A DNA stretch of 64,000 bases from an uncultured Porphyromonadaceae bacterium (GCA_947174235.1 CAMWID010000007.1:1-64000); one strand, 5' to 3'. Counted from the stretch's first letter, positions 8,023 to 17,198 are shown. Notes: generated from the sequence alone by a model not told the origin. Translations and numbers: made by a program.

Positions 8023-10650
8023 ATGAAAGTAAGAAAATATATATTGGCGCCGGCATTGATTTCCTTGATGATGCCGGGTATGGCGGATGCCATGCCGAAG
8101 AGGGATTTTGCCGGGAACCGGGTCCGGGCGTTGCCGGATTCGGTCTGGAAGGTCTCCGAGTGGATTTCTGTCGCCGACGCACCCGTGGTGACAGGCAGGG
8201 TGGAGGGAAGTAACGAACGTGCGGCAGATGGCGCCGGATGGTTTGTGACAAAAGTGAAGAACAGCAGGAAAGTGATTTCCGCGCGCTGGATGACTACGGG
8301 ACTGGGAGTCTACAAGCTTCATGTCAACGGGAACGTCGTCGGGGAAGAGATATTGAAACCGGGTTTTACGCATTACGAAAAGACAAAGCTTTCGTTTACA
8401 TATGATATAACGGATGTCTATTCCCGTAAGTCAGGAGCCGTCAACGAGCTTGCCGTTCAGGTGACTCCCGGATGGTGGGCAGACAAGATTATAACGCCGG
8501 GTGGGCATGATGGAATGATAGGTAAGAAAGTGGCATTCCGCGGAGTCCTTGAACTGACCTTTTCCGATGGAGAAAAGGAGTATTATGGCACCAATACCGA
8601 CGACTGGAAAGCCGGCATCGCGGGACCTGTGAGACATGCCGCCATATTCGACGGAGAAGAGTATGATGCGCGGGAGCTGCCGGGATATGCCACTCCGCAT
8701 AGGCTTTCCACTCCAGAAAAGAACACCGAATTCAATGGCGGAATCTTTCCTTCGGATGGAGCCGAGATATATTTCCGCGAGGATCTCGCACTCCGACCTG
8801 TGAAGGCTTATTCCTGGAATGGAGTGACGGGAGAATCCGAAAATGAATATGGGAAGGTTGTTGTTGTAAGAGAGTTTCCATCAGGTAAAGACATTCTGCT
8901 CCGCGACGGTGAGACTTTGGTAGTGGATTTCGGACAGAATTGCGCGGCTGTTCCAGAATTTGAGTTCAGTGCCCGGGAAGGTACTAAATTGAGATGCTTG
9001 TTCTCCGAGTTGCTCAACGATGGCAACGGATCAAAAAGCAGAGGTATGGACGGACCGGAAGGGAGTTGTCATCGGTTGAATCTCCGTATCCCGGAAATCG
9101 GGATGTCAATGGATTACACGTTTGCCGGCAGGAACGGTTATGAGAGGTATCGTCCCGAATGTACTTTTTATGGTTACCGTTTCATTTCGGTCACGGCTGA
9201 TGGAGATGTCAGAATCAAGAGCATCCGTTCTGTGCCTGTAAGCTCAATATCAAGCAATATGGAGACCGGAACGATCACAACGGGGGATCCGTCGGTCAAC
9301 AGGCTCATTTCAAATATCGTGTGGGGTCAGCGGTCGAACTATCTTTCAGTCCCGACCGATTGTCCCCAGCGTAATGAAAGGCTCGGATGGACCGCCGATA
9401 CTCAGGTTTTTGCCGAAACCGGTACTTATTTTGCCAATACAAACCGTTTTTTTCATAAATGGATGCGGGATATGCGGGATACCCAGCATGAACTAGGAGG
9501 TTTCCCCGGGGTGGCTCCACAAGCCCAATATGGTGCTTTCCCTACAGATATGAACCGTCTCGGATGGTCTGACGCCGGAGTGATAGTGCCATGGGTGGTA
9601 TGGAAGCAATATGGCGACACAGGGATTATCGAGGAGAATTGGGAGGCTATGGAGAAATATCTTGATCATATCGGATCGACCAGATATGACCATCACGCGC
9701 ATGTGGCGGAAAACGGCAACTATCAATGGGCTGACTGGCTGAGTTATGAGCCTCTTGAAAGCTGCAGCGGAAGAAAGGATTATCAGGATTATCTTGGCAA
9801 CTGGCATGTGCGTCCGGAGACATACGTCTACTGGAATTACCTGAGCGGCAGTTATTGGCTTATGGATGCAGAGATGATGTGTGACATGGCGGAAGCGACA
9901 GGACGCGATTCCGCCCGTTATCGGGAGATGGCGGAGGATGCCAGACGGTATCTGTGTGAGACATTCTTCAGACCCGACGGTACTTTCCTGACCGACATTC
10001 TCAACACTATGCAGACTCCGGCACTGTTCGCTTTGAGAAACCGTCTTTTTGAAGGAGAGGCAAAAGAAAATATCGTGTCTCGTTTACGAGAGAATTTCAT
10101 CCGGCATGACAACTGTCTGCAGACCGGGTTTCTTGGCACTTCCATATTGATGTCCACTCTCACTGACAACGGCATGACCGATATCGCATACGAACTTCTT
10201 TTTCAACGTAAGAATCCGAGCTGGCTCTACTCTGTGGACAACGGAGCGACAACCATATGGGAACGTTGGAACAGTTATATGATCGATCAGGGTATGGGTC
10301 CGCAGGGAATGAACAGCTTCAACCATTACGCCTACGGATGTGTAGGCGAATGGATGTGGGAGACAATGGCGGGAATATCCACAGATGTCTCTACACCGGG
10401 CTTCGGCAGAATCGTGATGAAACCGGTTCCCGATAAACGGCTCGGGTTCGTCAAGGCAGAGTATGATTCAGCGTCCGGAAGGATAAAAAGCTATTGGAAA
10501 TATGACGGCGACAAGTGGATATGGAATTTTACTGTGCCGCAGGGGGCTGTGGCTGAGGTCACGCTTCCCGGAGAGGATCAAATGAAAGAATATCCTGCAG
10601 GCAGTTATTCGGTCATAAAGACTGCGGAAGACTGTCCATTGATATTTTAG
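8023..10650 (+). CDS. GH78 alpha-L-rhamnosidase
   Basis: An 875-residue secreted protein (signal peptide ending near ADAMPK) of glycoside hydrolase family 78, inverting enzymes that release terminal alpha-L-rhamnose. N-terminal beta-sandwich modules (about 60-420) lead into the (alpha/alpha)6 barrel with the family motif DCPQRNERLGWTAD around 446-459, which carries the presumed general acid Glu 452, and the later WERWNSY near 746-752. A C-terminal beta-sandwich follows. Last gene of the operon, closed by two hairpins. A rhamnosidase beside mannanases implies a substrate with both sugars, or a hub for several plant, fungal or bacterial glycans. Confidence 0.92.
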   Translation: MKVRKYILAPALISLMMPGMADAMPKRDFAGNRVRALPDSVWKVSEWISVADAPVVTGRVEGSNERAADGAGWFVTKVKNSRKVISARWMTTGLGVYKLHVNGNVVGEEILKPGFTHYEKTKLSFTYDITDVYSRKSGAVNELAVQVTPGWWADKIITPGGHDGMIGKKVAFRGVLELTFSDGEKEYYGTNTDDWKAGIAGPVRHAAIFDGEEYDARELPGYATPHRLSTPEKNTEFNGGIFPSDGAEIYFREDLALRPVKAYSWNGVTGESENEYGKVVVVREFPSGKDILLRDGETLVVDFGQNCAAVPEFEFSAREGTKLRCLFSELLNDGNGSKSRGMDGPEGSCHRLNLRIPEIGMSMDYTFAGRNGYERYRPECTFYGYRFISVTADGDVRIKSIRSVPVSSISSNMETGTITTGDPSVNRLISNIVWGQRSNYLSVPTDCPQRNERLGWTADTQVFAETGTYFANTNRFFHKWMRDMRDTQHELGGFPGVAPQAQYGAFPTDMNRLGWSDAGVIVPWVVWKQYGDTGIIEENWEAMEKYLDHIGSTRYDHHAHVAENGNYQWADWLSYEPLESCSGRKDYQDYLGNWHVRPETYVYWNYLSGSYWLMDAEMMCDMAEATGRDSARYREMAEDARRYLCETFFRPDGTFLTDILNTMQTPALFALRNRLFEGEAKENIVSRLRENFIRHDNCLQTGFLGTSILMSTLTDNGMTDIAYELLFQRKNPSWLYSVDNGATTIWERWNSYMIDQGMGPQGMNSFNHYAYGCVGEWMWETMAGISTDVSTPGFGRIVMKPVPDKRLGFVKAEYDSASGRIKSYWKYDGDKWIWNFTVPQGAVAEVTLPGEDQMKEYPAGSYSVIKTAEDCPLIF

Positions 10651-10659
10651 ACTGCCTGT

Positions 10660-10747
10660 GGAATATCGGTTGCTATGTTTCCAGACGCACACATGGCAAC
10701 CAATATTCCAATGAGGCGGTTATCCGGTATCGGGTAACCGCCTCATT
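10660..10747 (+). terminator. Two consecutive hairpins after the GH78 gene
   Basis: A near-perfect stem of about 19 bp (10660-10678 with 10689-10709) is followed at once by a perfect 13-bp stem (AATGAGGCGGTTA at 10710-10722 with 10735-10747). Neither has a strong T run, but together they probably end or protect the operon transcript. Confidence 0.55.
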
Positions 10748-10819
10748 GTGCTTCATCAGGATGAGTTACGCCATCTCGAATTGCATTCATAACCTTAACA
10801 TGTTTTTCTCTTCCTCTAA

Positions 10820-10980
10820 GAAACTGTTTAAAATTTATTTTATCTTGTCATTGAGGTCTTTGTCGGCATCTTTATGATATTTATTCAGTCATTATGGAAC
10901 CCCATGACTCCTTTATAAATATCAAAAATCTGCCTGACAAATCCTCTCAATTCCTTCGACAAATAAATTTAAACAGTTTT
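10820..10980. mobile_element. 161-bp MITE-like element, copy 2
   Basis: Same length and sequence as the copy at 1070-1230 except for two bases: T for C in the TGCCGG segment, and the last base of the right inverted end. Flanked by TAA on both sides. It lies in the gap between the glycan operon and the cobalamin-riboswitch unit. The rest of the 10748-11120 gap shows no convincing gene. Confidence 0.7.
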
Positions 10981-11120
10981 TAAGAGATGAAAGACTTGTC
11001 GATATGCACAACGGGAAACATTCACATGCAAATGTCCTGCGGTATTCCCATAGACCCTGTCCACCCCTGAAATACAGGAGCTTCTATTCTTCTAATGCCG
11101 CGTAAGGGTTTGCGTGTGGT

Positions 11121-11151
11121 TTTGCAGTGTGGAAAAAGTTTTATAAATTTG
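11121..11151 (+). promoter_or_regulatory. Consensus Bacteroidetes promoter of the riboswitch transcript
   Basis: TTTG at 11121-11124 and TAAATTTG at 11144-11151, separated by 19 nt, match the -33 and -7 boxes exactly. Transcription should start near 11157, just before the riboswitch. Confidence 0.8.
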
Positions 11152-11159
11152 CGGCGAAT

Positions 11160-11360
11160 TTGGTGTTAATTTCCCCGAGAGAGGGGAGAAAAAAGGGAAT
11201 CCGGTGAGAATCCGGAGCAGTACCCGCTACTGTAAGGCTTATTGAGCCATGATGCCCCCGGCATCGATGACTCAAAAACGGAAAGACAATATGTGCCACT
11301 GTGCGCTGCTGCGCATGGGAAGGCGTCTTTGCCGGAGCCAAGTCAGGAGACCTGCCAAGT
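11160..11360 (+). promoter_or_regulatory. Cobalamin (B12) riboswitch
   Basis: The conserved aptamer core is readable: AAGGGAATCCGGTGAGAATC at about 11194-11213, then GCAGTACCCGCTACTGTA at 11217-11234, and the B12 box GCCAAGTCAGGAGACCTGCC at 11336-11355. This is the usual order and spacing of a cobalamin aptamer. The transcript leads only to the TonB receptor at 11449, so that gene should be repressed when corrinoid is plentiful. Confidence 0.95.
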
Positions 11361-11390
11361 TCAGATATTGATTTAATCTTCCGGGAAATC

Positions 11391-11423
11391 TTCCGGAGGC
11401 GTCTTTTGTGGACGCTGCCGGAA
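11391..11423 (+). promoter_or_regulatory. Likely expression-platform hairpin
   Basis: TTCCGGAGGCGTC (11391-11403) pairs with GACGC...CCGGAA (11411-11422) apart from a small bulge. It lies between the B12 box and the start codon at 11449. There is no T run, which favours control of translation or an alternative fold over simple termination; this is inferred. Confidence 0.5.
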
Positions 11424-11448
11424 TTAATGAAGTTTTTATTAATAATTT

Positions 11449-13764
11449 ATGGACAAAAATTTTTTCAGGGCCGCTACGCTTTTCAGTCTGGCCACCCTGA
11501 GTGTCACCTCCATGGCGGCTTCCGGCCATGAGAAGGTGAAGAGAGAGAACAACGACAGCATCGTGACGTTGAACGATTTTCAGGTTATAGGCAAAAAGAT
11601 TCAGCAAACCAAGATGCTGCCGTATGGTGTCGATGAGAAGTATCTTCCGGTAAATATGACGGAAGTGGATCGCAAGACGTTGGAGAACCGCGACATCAAC
11701 GACATCTCCAGCGCATCGCGGTTTCTTCCCTCGGTGAAGAACCGTACCACTTATGGCGGTTTTCAGGAGTTTTATATCCGAGGGTTCTCAAATCAGCTTG
11801 TAGCCACTGACGGTGTGGTCGACCAAAGGTCTTTCATCACATCGATGCCTATGCACGACCTCTCCAATGTGGAGCGTATAGAGCTCCTGCGCGGCCCGGC
11901 GTCGGCTCTCTACGGCCAGTCGGTGGTGGGAGGGGTAATCAATATCTCCCGTATGCAGCCTACCCGCGAAAATCATTTCCGGTCCAAACTGAGTCTCGGC
12001 TCATGGCATACATATTCCGGATTCGCCGGGATGTCGGGAAAACTTGTCGGACCTTTCAATTATTACGCCTCTGTGAGTCTTGGGAACAGCGATGGCTGGC
12101 GCGGAAATTTTGAGCGCCGCTTCACTGCATACGCCACGGTCTCCGGCTGGTTTTCCGACAAAGACTTTCTTCAGCTCGTCTATGATTTCTCAAGCGACCG
12201 CTACGGCACCGACACCGGCCTACCTCCTTTGATGTCAAACGACATATACAATGCCGACGGCACGCTGTATCTTCCCCGCTTCGCGAGTCTGCCGAATCTT
12301 CCCCGCACGGCACGCTATAACAATGAATCGGATTTTCTAAATAACCGCACTCAGGATGTGGAGATAAGATATGAACATCATTTCAGCGAGGCGTTCAAGC
12401 TGAAAGACGTGGCTATGTTCCGTTATGACAACATCAATTATATGTCGACAGAGACACTCTCCTATGTGACGAGCGAAGAGCCTGTATATCCCCATTATTA
12501 TGAGAGCAACGGTAAGCGCACCTATATCAACCTCGATGAGCTTACCAACAGTTCTCCGTTGCGTTTCAATCATATTGCCTACTCTTATCACAACCAGCTT
12601 GAACTTACCGGCAATTTCAGAGTCGGAAACGTGAAGAACAACTATGTGGCAGGCTATTCCATAAACTATCTGCACCGTCCTTCATATGGGCGAGGCACAT
12701 TCTTCGGCCCCGGCAAGAGCTACACGTTCCCGACCTACGACCCATATTCCGGAGGCGCCTATTGGGCTCATATGGGGCGTGTGAGCATAAGCGACAGGAT
12801 ATCGCAGGGCCTGTTCCTGTCGGATGTGGTGGATGTTTGCGAACAGTTCAAGTTTATGCTCGCCGGACGTTATGACTACTATAAATACCGTTCGGCAACT
12901 GTGGAACTGGAGAATGGTTCCTATGACTATGAGAAGCCGTCTTCCGATTCCTACAGCTCAATCGTGAACAATGCCCTCTCTTATCGTGTGGGAGCCGTAT
13001 ATGTGCCTGTGAAAGATCTCTCGCTTTATGTCTCAATGGGTTCGTTCTTCAAGCCAAACAATACGGTGTATACCGACAACTATATATATATTGACAAGAA
13101 CGGCAACCGTTATTTCCCGGAAGAGGGGGGAGAGGTATTCGCACCGGAGAAGGGATGGCAGTTTGAGATAGGTCTGAAATATGATTGGAACGGACTTTCC
13201 CTCAACGGTTCTTATTTTTACATCCATAAGGATAATGTGGTGACATCGTTGGGGACAGTGGAGGAGAATGGAGTCTCGAAACAAGTGCGCGGTCAGGTAG
13301 GGCGTATGCATTCTCAGGGCTTTGATATAGATTTGAACTACACGGTAGGTGATTTTGTGTTCGGAGGAGGATATGCATATACCGACCCGCGTGTGGGGAA
13401 GATTGCGGCTAACGACTATGTGACTGTCAATGCTGACAGAGGCAACCGTTACACATATATCCCGAAGAACCAGTTCTTTATCACCTCAGATTATGAAGCC
13501 TCGGCAGGTAAGCTGAAAGGGTTTGGGGCGGCGCTGTCGCTCACTTATCAGGACAAAGTATACACAAACCTCACGAACGGAATCACACTCGACTCTTATC
13601 TGCTCTGCGATCTCTCTCTGCGCTACCGCATGGGCAACGGTGTCGGGTTCATGGCCACAGTCAACAACCTTTTCAACCGACATTACAATGTGTCGAATCT
13701 CGGAAACCAGATGATTCCGGGACAGGACATAAACTATAAGTTCAGTGTGACCTACTCATTCTGA
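11449..13764 (+). CDS. TonB-dependent receptor, siderophore/corrinoid type
   Basis: A 771-residue outer-membrane receptor with signal peptide (cut near SMAAS), TonB-box-like start (VTLNDFQVIGKK), plug domain (about 70-200, with VERIELLRGPASALYGQ and GGVINI) and a 22-strand barrel ending in a C-terminal Phe. It lacks the N-terminal carboxypeptidase-like domain of SusC proteins and most resembles the FhuE/FpvA siderophore-receptor branch. The cobalamin riboswitch in its leader argues that its ligand is a corrinoid or something needed when B12 is short. A strong terminator separates it from the PepSY gene that follows. Confidence 0.88.
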   Translation: MDKNFFRAATLFSLATLSVTSMAASGHEKVKRENNDSIVTLNDFQVIGKKIQQTKMLPYGVDEKYLPVNMTEVDRKTLENRDINDISSASRFLPSVKNRTTYGGFQEFYIRGFSNQLVATDGVVDQRSFITSMPMHDLSNVERIELLRGPASALYGQSVVGGVINISRMQPTRENHFRSKLSLGSWHTYSGFAGMSGKLVGPFNYYASVSLGNSDGWRGNFERRFTAYATVSGWFSDKDFLQLVYDFSSDRYGTDTGLPPLMSNDIYNADGTLYLPRFASLPNLPRTARYNNESDFLNNRTQDVEIRYEHHFSEAFKLKDVAMFRYDNINYMSTETLSYVTSEEPVYPHYYESNGKRTYINLDELTNSSPLRFNHIAYSYHNQLELTGNFRVGNVKNNYVAGYSINYLHRPSYGRGTFFGPGKSYTFPTYDPYSGGAYWAHMGRVSISDRISQGLFLSDVVDVCEQFKFMLAGRYDYYKYRSATVELENGSYDYEKPSSDSYSSIVNNALSYRVGAVYVPVKDLSLYVSMGSFFKPNNTVYTDNYIYIDKNGNRYFPEEGGEVFAPEKGWQFEIGLKYDWNGLSLNGSYFYIHKDNVVTSLGTVEENGVSKQVRGQVGRMHSQGFDIDLNYTVGDFVFGGGYAYTDPRVGKIAANDYVTVNADRGNRYTYIPKNQFFITSDYEASAGKLKGFGAALSLTYQDKVYTNLTNGITLDSYLLCDLSLRYRMGNGVGFMATVNNLFNRHYNVSNLGNQMIPGQDINYKFSVTYSF

Positions 13765-13772
13765 CATTTTCA

Positions 13773-13810
13773 GGAGACGCCCCTCTGTTGATGTGGGCGT
13801 CTCCCTTTTT
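13773..13810 (+). terminator. Rho-independent terminator between receptor and PepSY gene
   Basis: Perfect 10-bp stem GGAGACGCCC (13773-13782) with GGGCGTCTCC (13795-13804), followed by CTTTTT. It lies 9 bp after the receptor stop and 30 bp before the next gene, so PepSY expression would depend on read-through or a weak promoter after it. Confidence 0.85.
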
Positions 13811-13839
13811 CTGTCAGTATTCTAATTTCAATACTTTGT

Positions 13840-15144
13840 ATGAAACATATTTTCAAAATCCTTTACAATTGTCATAAATGGTTCGGCATACCCTTGGCAC
13901 TGATGTTTATAATGTGGTATTGTTCGGGAATAGTCATGATGTATCACGGATTCCCTCGTCTTTCGGGGCAAGACCGTCCGGTGGAAAGAGTGGATCGCAC
14001 TGAACTCGACTCCCTATGGCGTATGGCACCTGATTCTGTAGGGATGAGCCGTCTGGCCTTCTCAGGCAAACGGCTTCAGCTTATGGTCGGGGGAGAGACT
14101 TTTGGAGGGTACAGGCCGGACTGTCATGCGCTTGAGGAGATTGCCGCGTCGTTCAACACAGTGATACAGAGGGTTGACACGCTGGACGACATCGACAAAT
14201 GGACACCATTCAATCATCTTGTCAGGCATTTGCCGTTCTATCGTATTGTAGGGGATGATGACTCATATATTTACGTCTCATCGGTCACGGGGGAGATTGT
14301 TCAGTACGCCACATTGTCAGCCAGACGCTGGGCATGGGTAGGGGCGTTGCCACATTATTTCTATGTCACCCCCATCCGACGTGATTCCGCCCTTTGGCGT
14401 AAGGTGGTGATATGGATGTCCGGGCTTTCTACTCTTTCAGTGCTTTTCGGAATGTCCATAGCGGTGAGGTTTCTGCTTCGGCGCAGGAGGCTGCGCCTGT
14501 TCATAAAACGGTCGTGGCAGTGGCATTATTCCTGGGGATTGTTTTTCGGAATATTCATGTTTGCATTTATTTTCAGCGGGATGATGTCGCTTGCCGATAT
14601 TCCGGACTGGCTCATGAAGTCGCGTCGGCTTGAAGGGCGTGGCGCAACGGTCGTTGCCAAGGGAGACGTTGACCTGTCGTCGTTTCCGGACAGGTTCGGG
14701 CAGGCGACGCTCAGTGTTGGTCCGCAGCTGCTGTGGACTGTCGACATAGGGGATGAAAAGATTGTGACAGGCGCGGAGTGTGGCGGTGCCCCGGACTTCA
14801 CCCCGTCATTCATGACCGGGATTATAGAACGGCAGACAGGAGAGAAGGTCACGGACGTGTCTCGCACTGATGGCGATATCTATTATAATGTGGATGATGT
14901 CCCGGGCTATAAAGCAAGGACTGAACATTTCACGGTCTATTGGAACGACCGGGGGTATTACCGGGTCCTGGACGCGAAAGGAAAAGCACGTAACATATGT
15001 TACCGTTTCCTCCACACGATGAGGATTCCTTGCCTTGTACGCGTGAAATGGCTTCACGAGCTATATATGTGGGTCATTCTGCTCGGAGGTATTGTGATTG
15101 TGGCAACAGGGACGGTGCTTTCTGTGCGTTCATTCAAGAGGTGA
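13840..15144 (+). CDS. PepSY-associated transmembrane protein
   Basis: A 434-residue inner-membrane protein of the PepSY-TM type. A first helix lies near residues 15-35 (IPLALMFIMWYCSGIVMM), a long periplasmic segment follows, then helices around 185-205, 230-255 and 400-425. PepSY-TM proteins often accompany siderophore receptors and are thought to act as inner-membrane reductases or export partners for metal chelates; none has a fully settled reaction. It follows the riboswitch-controlled receptor, so the two may work together on a corrinoid or metal complex. No other transporter part (BtuCD, BtuF) is present in the window. Confidence 0.85.
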   Translation: MKHIFKILYNCHKWFGIPLALMFIMWYCSGIVMMYHGFPRLSGQDRPVERVDRTELDSLWRMAPDSVGMSRLAFSGKRLQLMVGGETFGGYRPDCHALEEIAASFNTVIQRVDTLDDIDKWTPFNHLVRHLPFYRIVGDDDSYIYVSSVTGEIVQYATLSARRWAWVGALPHYFYVTPIRRDSALWRKVVIWMSGLSTLSVLFGMSIAVRFLLRRRRLRLFIKRSWQWHYSWGLFFGIFMFAFIFSGMMSLADIPDWLMKSRRLEGRGATVVAKGDVDLSSFPDRFGQATLSVGPQLLWTVDIGDEKIVTGAECGGAPDFTPSFMTGIIERQTGEKVTDVSRTDGDIYYNVDDVPGYKARTEHFTVYWNDRGYYRVLDAKGKARNICYRFLHTMRIPCLVRVKWLHELYMWVILLGGIVIVATGTVLSVRSFKR

Positions 15145-15326
15145 CATCCCCGGTCTGTGAGGCGGATTCAATTTCTGCCCGGCTTTGCTTCGGGTGACGA
15201 GGTCCACTCCGACAAACACGAGGGCTATGGCGACAGCGCTTGCTGCCGAGAACGATCCGACACCTGCTATGACCGCCACCACAGAGGCCAGAAGTCCCAT
15301 ATCGGCTGAATCAGAAAAACTGGCAT

Positions 15327-15420
15327 CAGCCTACATGGGCATACAAGAGATTCCGTAAACGTATCGAAACGATATTTTCTCAGCTCAACGACAATCTTAT
15401 GATCTGTCACGCAAAAATAA
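15327..15420 (+). pseudogene. Transposase remnant (IS982-like)
   Basis: Read from 15327, the frame gives WAYKRFRKRIETIFSQLNDN and then LMI, which matches the C-terminal part of DDE transposases of the IS982 kind (typically RKRIETxFSQLxDQFMI). Nothing else of the element is left. It ends just upstream of the first regulatory box of the ThiF promoter, marking an old insertion boundary. The family call rests on this short stretch. Confidence 0.5.
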
Positions 15421-15437
15421 ATCCGGATAAAAAACAA

Positions 15438-15486
15438 GAAATACCCTTTTGTGTTATGCCAGTTCGTTTCCGTAAGCCTATCTTTG
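15438..15486 (+). promoter_or_regulatory. Regulon box plus promoter of the ThiF gene
   Basis: Box GAAATACCCTTTTGTGT at 15438-15454, then 24 nt, then the -7 element TATCTTTG at 15479-15486. No TTTG -33 box is present at the right place, which suits an activator-dependent promoter. The same box at the same distance precedes three other plus-strand units. Confidence 0.8.
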
Positions 15487-15510
15487 CACCGTAATTAAAC
15501 AATATCCTAT

Positions 15511-16266
15511 ATGGACAGATATAACAGAAACAGAATTTATGTAAGCGAGGATGAGCAGGAGAAGGTTCGTGAGACCCGGATATTGCTCGGTGGGGCTGGC
15601 ATAGGCAGCATCATTGCCGAGTGCGCCCTGCGCTTCGGCTTCGAGAATATTGTGATTGTGGACGGTGACAAGGTGGAGTTATCCAATCTCAACCGTCAAA
15701 ACTATGTCAATAGCGACATCGGTAAATCCAAGGCGGAATGCCTCGCCAAGAGGCTGCTGAGGATAAACCCGAAGGCGAATATCCAATACCATGACACGTT
15801 CATCGACAAGGGCAATGTGAAGGAATTGCTCGAGGGGGTTGACATAGCCATCAATGCCCTCGACTTCAAGAGCGACATCCCTTTTGTATTCGATGACCTT
15901 TGTTCCAAAAGAAGGATTCCTGTCCTGCATCCTTATAATTTCGGATGGGGTGCATTTCTCACTATCATCAAGCCCGGAGGATACCAGCTCACAGAGGTGT
16001 CTCCGTCCTATAAGGGATTTGAGGTGAAAATGGCTGATTTCGTCGCCCGGTACTGCATGTTTTGGAACATGCCGAACAGGTGGCTCGACGATGTGATCGA
16101 GGCATACCGTAACGAGCCGGGGGAGCTGCCGCCGCCTCAGCTTTCCGTCGCTTCATGGATTGTTGCCGGAGAATGCGTAAACGCCATGTTCGACATCATA
16201 ACCGGGAAAGAGGTGAAGTATTTCCCAAAGTTCTATTTTTCCTCATTGCGCTGCGATCCGGCGTAA
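15511..16266 (+). CDS. ThiF/E1-like adenylyltransferase, candidate RiPP-modifying enzyme
   Basis: A 251-residue E1-type adenylation domain. The nucleotide loop GGAGIGS (27-33), Asp 51 in VDGDKVE, NLNRQ (59-63), Lys 72 and Asp 118 (NALDF) correspond to the ATP- and Mg-binding residues of ThiF, MoeB and MccB. The zinc-binding Cys pairs of MoeB/ThiF are absent, and there is no N-terminal peptide-recognition domain as in MccB. Such enzymes adenylate a peptide C-terminus or acidic side chain, in thiamin or molybdopterin synthesis or in peptide antibiotics. There is no ThiS- or MoaD-like partner nearby; instead a GG-leader peptide (18041) carries the same promoter box, which makes a role in peptide modification more likely. 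The LuxR gene converges on it, 13 bp away. Confidence 0.85.
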   Translation: MDRYNRNRIYVSEDEQEKVRETRILLGGAGIGSIIAECALRFGFENIVIVDGDKVELSNLNRQNYVNSDIGKSKAECLAKRLLRINPKANIQYHDTFIDKGNVKELLEGVDIAINALDFKSDIPFVFDDLCSKRRIPVLHPYNFGWGAFLTIIKPGGYQLTEVSPSYKGFEVKMADFVARYCMFWNMPNRWLDDVIEAYRNEPGELPPPQLSVASWIVAGECVNAMFDIITGKEVKYFPKFYFSSLRCDPA

Positions 16267-16279
16267 GAATCCAATCACC

Positions 16280-17044
16280 CTAAATCAACTGATGGTTCTG
16301 GGCGTATGCCACTGCCTCCGCTATATTCCTTACATTCAATTTCTGAAATATACTGCGCTTGCATGCCTTGACGGTATCGACCGACTTGCATATATTGTCG
16401 GCGATATCGTTCATCGTATATCCCTGTGTCGATAGTGAAAGTACCTCACGCTCGTTGTCCGTAAGCGTTATCTCCTTGCACTTCTCCCACTTGTGGTCAT
16501 ACAGGGAGTATTGGTAGAACATGCCGGAACCGGGCTTCTTCATGATGACATTCCCCGGCTCGTTGCCTGCCGCAAGGGAGATTGTGCATATTGCCAGCCA
16601 TATCCTGCCGTCCTTTGTCAGAATGAGCGGCGTCAGCTTATGGTTGACCAGGCGTTTTCGCTTTCCTCTCATTATGTGGAAGTCGTAGGATATTGTGTAG
16701 TCCTTCCTCTCGCCTACGGGAAGCGTATTGAATAGCTTGAATCCCATATTGTTTATCTCCACCAGCATCTTAAGGTCTTCAGGCGGTACATAGTCTATAT
16801 AGAACTTGTATCCGAAATCCTTTATCTTCCCTGCCTCGCCGCCGCAGAGGCGGGCTATGTTGTTGGAGACATACAGGAATCCCTTTTTGAAGTAGTCTAT
16901 GATATATACACACTGGTATGTGCTGCGCTCGAATGCCCGCGCAGCCTCTATTATGAGTCCGGTCTTCTCATAGTCGGACTCGTTGACACTCTCCACCGAG
17001 TTCTGTAGTGAAAAGAAGTCTCCTGTCTTTATATTGGAGTCCAT
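16280..17044 (-). CDS. PAS-LuxR transcriptional regulator of the peptide locus
   Basis: A 254-residue regulator. The N-terminal two thirds look like a PAS sensor domain (about 35-155, with YVSNNIARLCGG and YDFHIMRGKRKRLVNHKL). The last 65 residues are a LuxR-type helix-turn-helix (ITLTDNEREVLSLSTQGYT, then MNDIADNICKSVDTVKACK). No phosphoreceiver domain is present, so it may respond to a small ligand or redox state. Its own promoter carries the regulon box at 17109-17121, and the box is found at every other promoter of the locus, making it the obvious candidate to bind it and regulate itself. No membrane segment is seen. Confidence 0.88.
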   Translation of the reverse strand: MDSNIKTGDFFSLQNSVESVNESDYEKTGLIIEAARAFERSTYQCVYIIDYFKKGFLYVSNNIARLCGGEAGKIKDFGYKFYIDYVPPEDLKMLVEINNMGFKLFNTLPVGERKDYTISYDFHIMRGKRKRLVNHKLTPLILTKDGRIWLAICTISLAAGNEPGNVIMKKPGSGMFYQYSLYDHKWEKCKEITLTDNEREVLSLSTQGYTMNDIADNICKSVDTVKACKRSIFQKLNVRNIAEAVAYAQNHQLI

Positions 17045-17067
17045 AACGTTGTGGCTTTTTCTCGATG

Positions 17068-17121
17068 CAAAATTAATAAAATCCTGCCATACAAAGAATC
17101 AGCACACTACACAAAAGGGTA
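17068..17121 (-). promoter_or_regulatory. Regulon box plus promoter of the luxR-type gene
   Basis: On the minus strand the box TACCCTTTTGTGT occupies 17121-17109 and the -7 element TAATTTTG 17075-17068. The gap is 33 nt, 9 more than the 24 nt at the plus-strand promoters, close to one extra helical turn. The box faces the divergent box at 17143. Confidence 0.7.
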
Positions 17122-17142
17122 ATTTTTACAATCCGATTTCTT

Positions 17143-17191
17143 GAAATACCCTTTTGTGTCACAGTCAGGAGATAGTCTGCACGTAGTTTTG
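17143..17191 (+). promoter_or_regulatory. Regulon box plus promoter of GNAT copy 1
   Basis: GAAATACCCTTTTGTGT at 17143-17159, 24 nt, then TAGTTTTG at 17184-17191. This promoter lies just outside the duplicated 717-bp segment, so GNAT copy 2 does not have it. Confidence 0.8.
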
Positions 17192-17198
17192 CGGAAAA

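Noticed and set aside
15130-15300. Minus-strand frame of 56 codons with one hydrophobic helix
   Set aside because: No promoter, it overlaps the PepSY end and lies beside IS debris. It may be chance or a remnant; not enough to call a gene.
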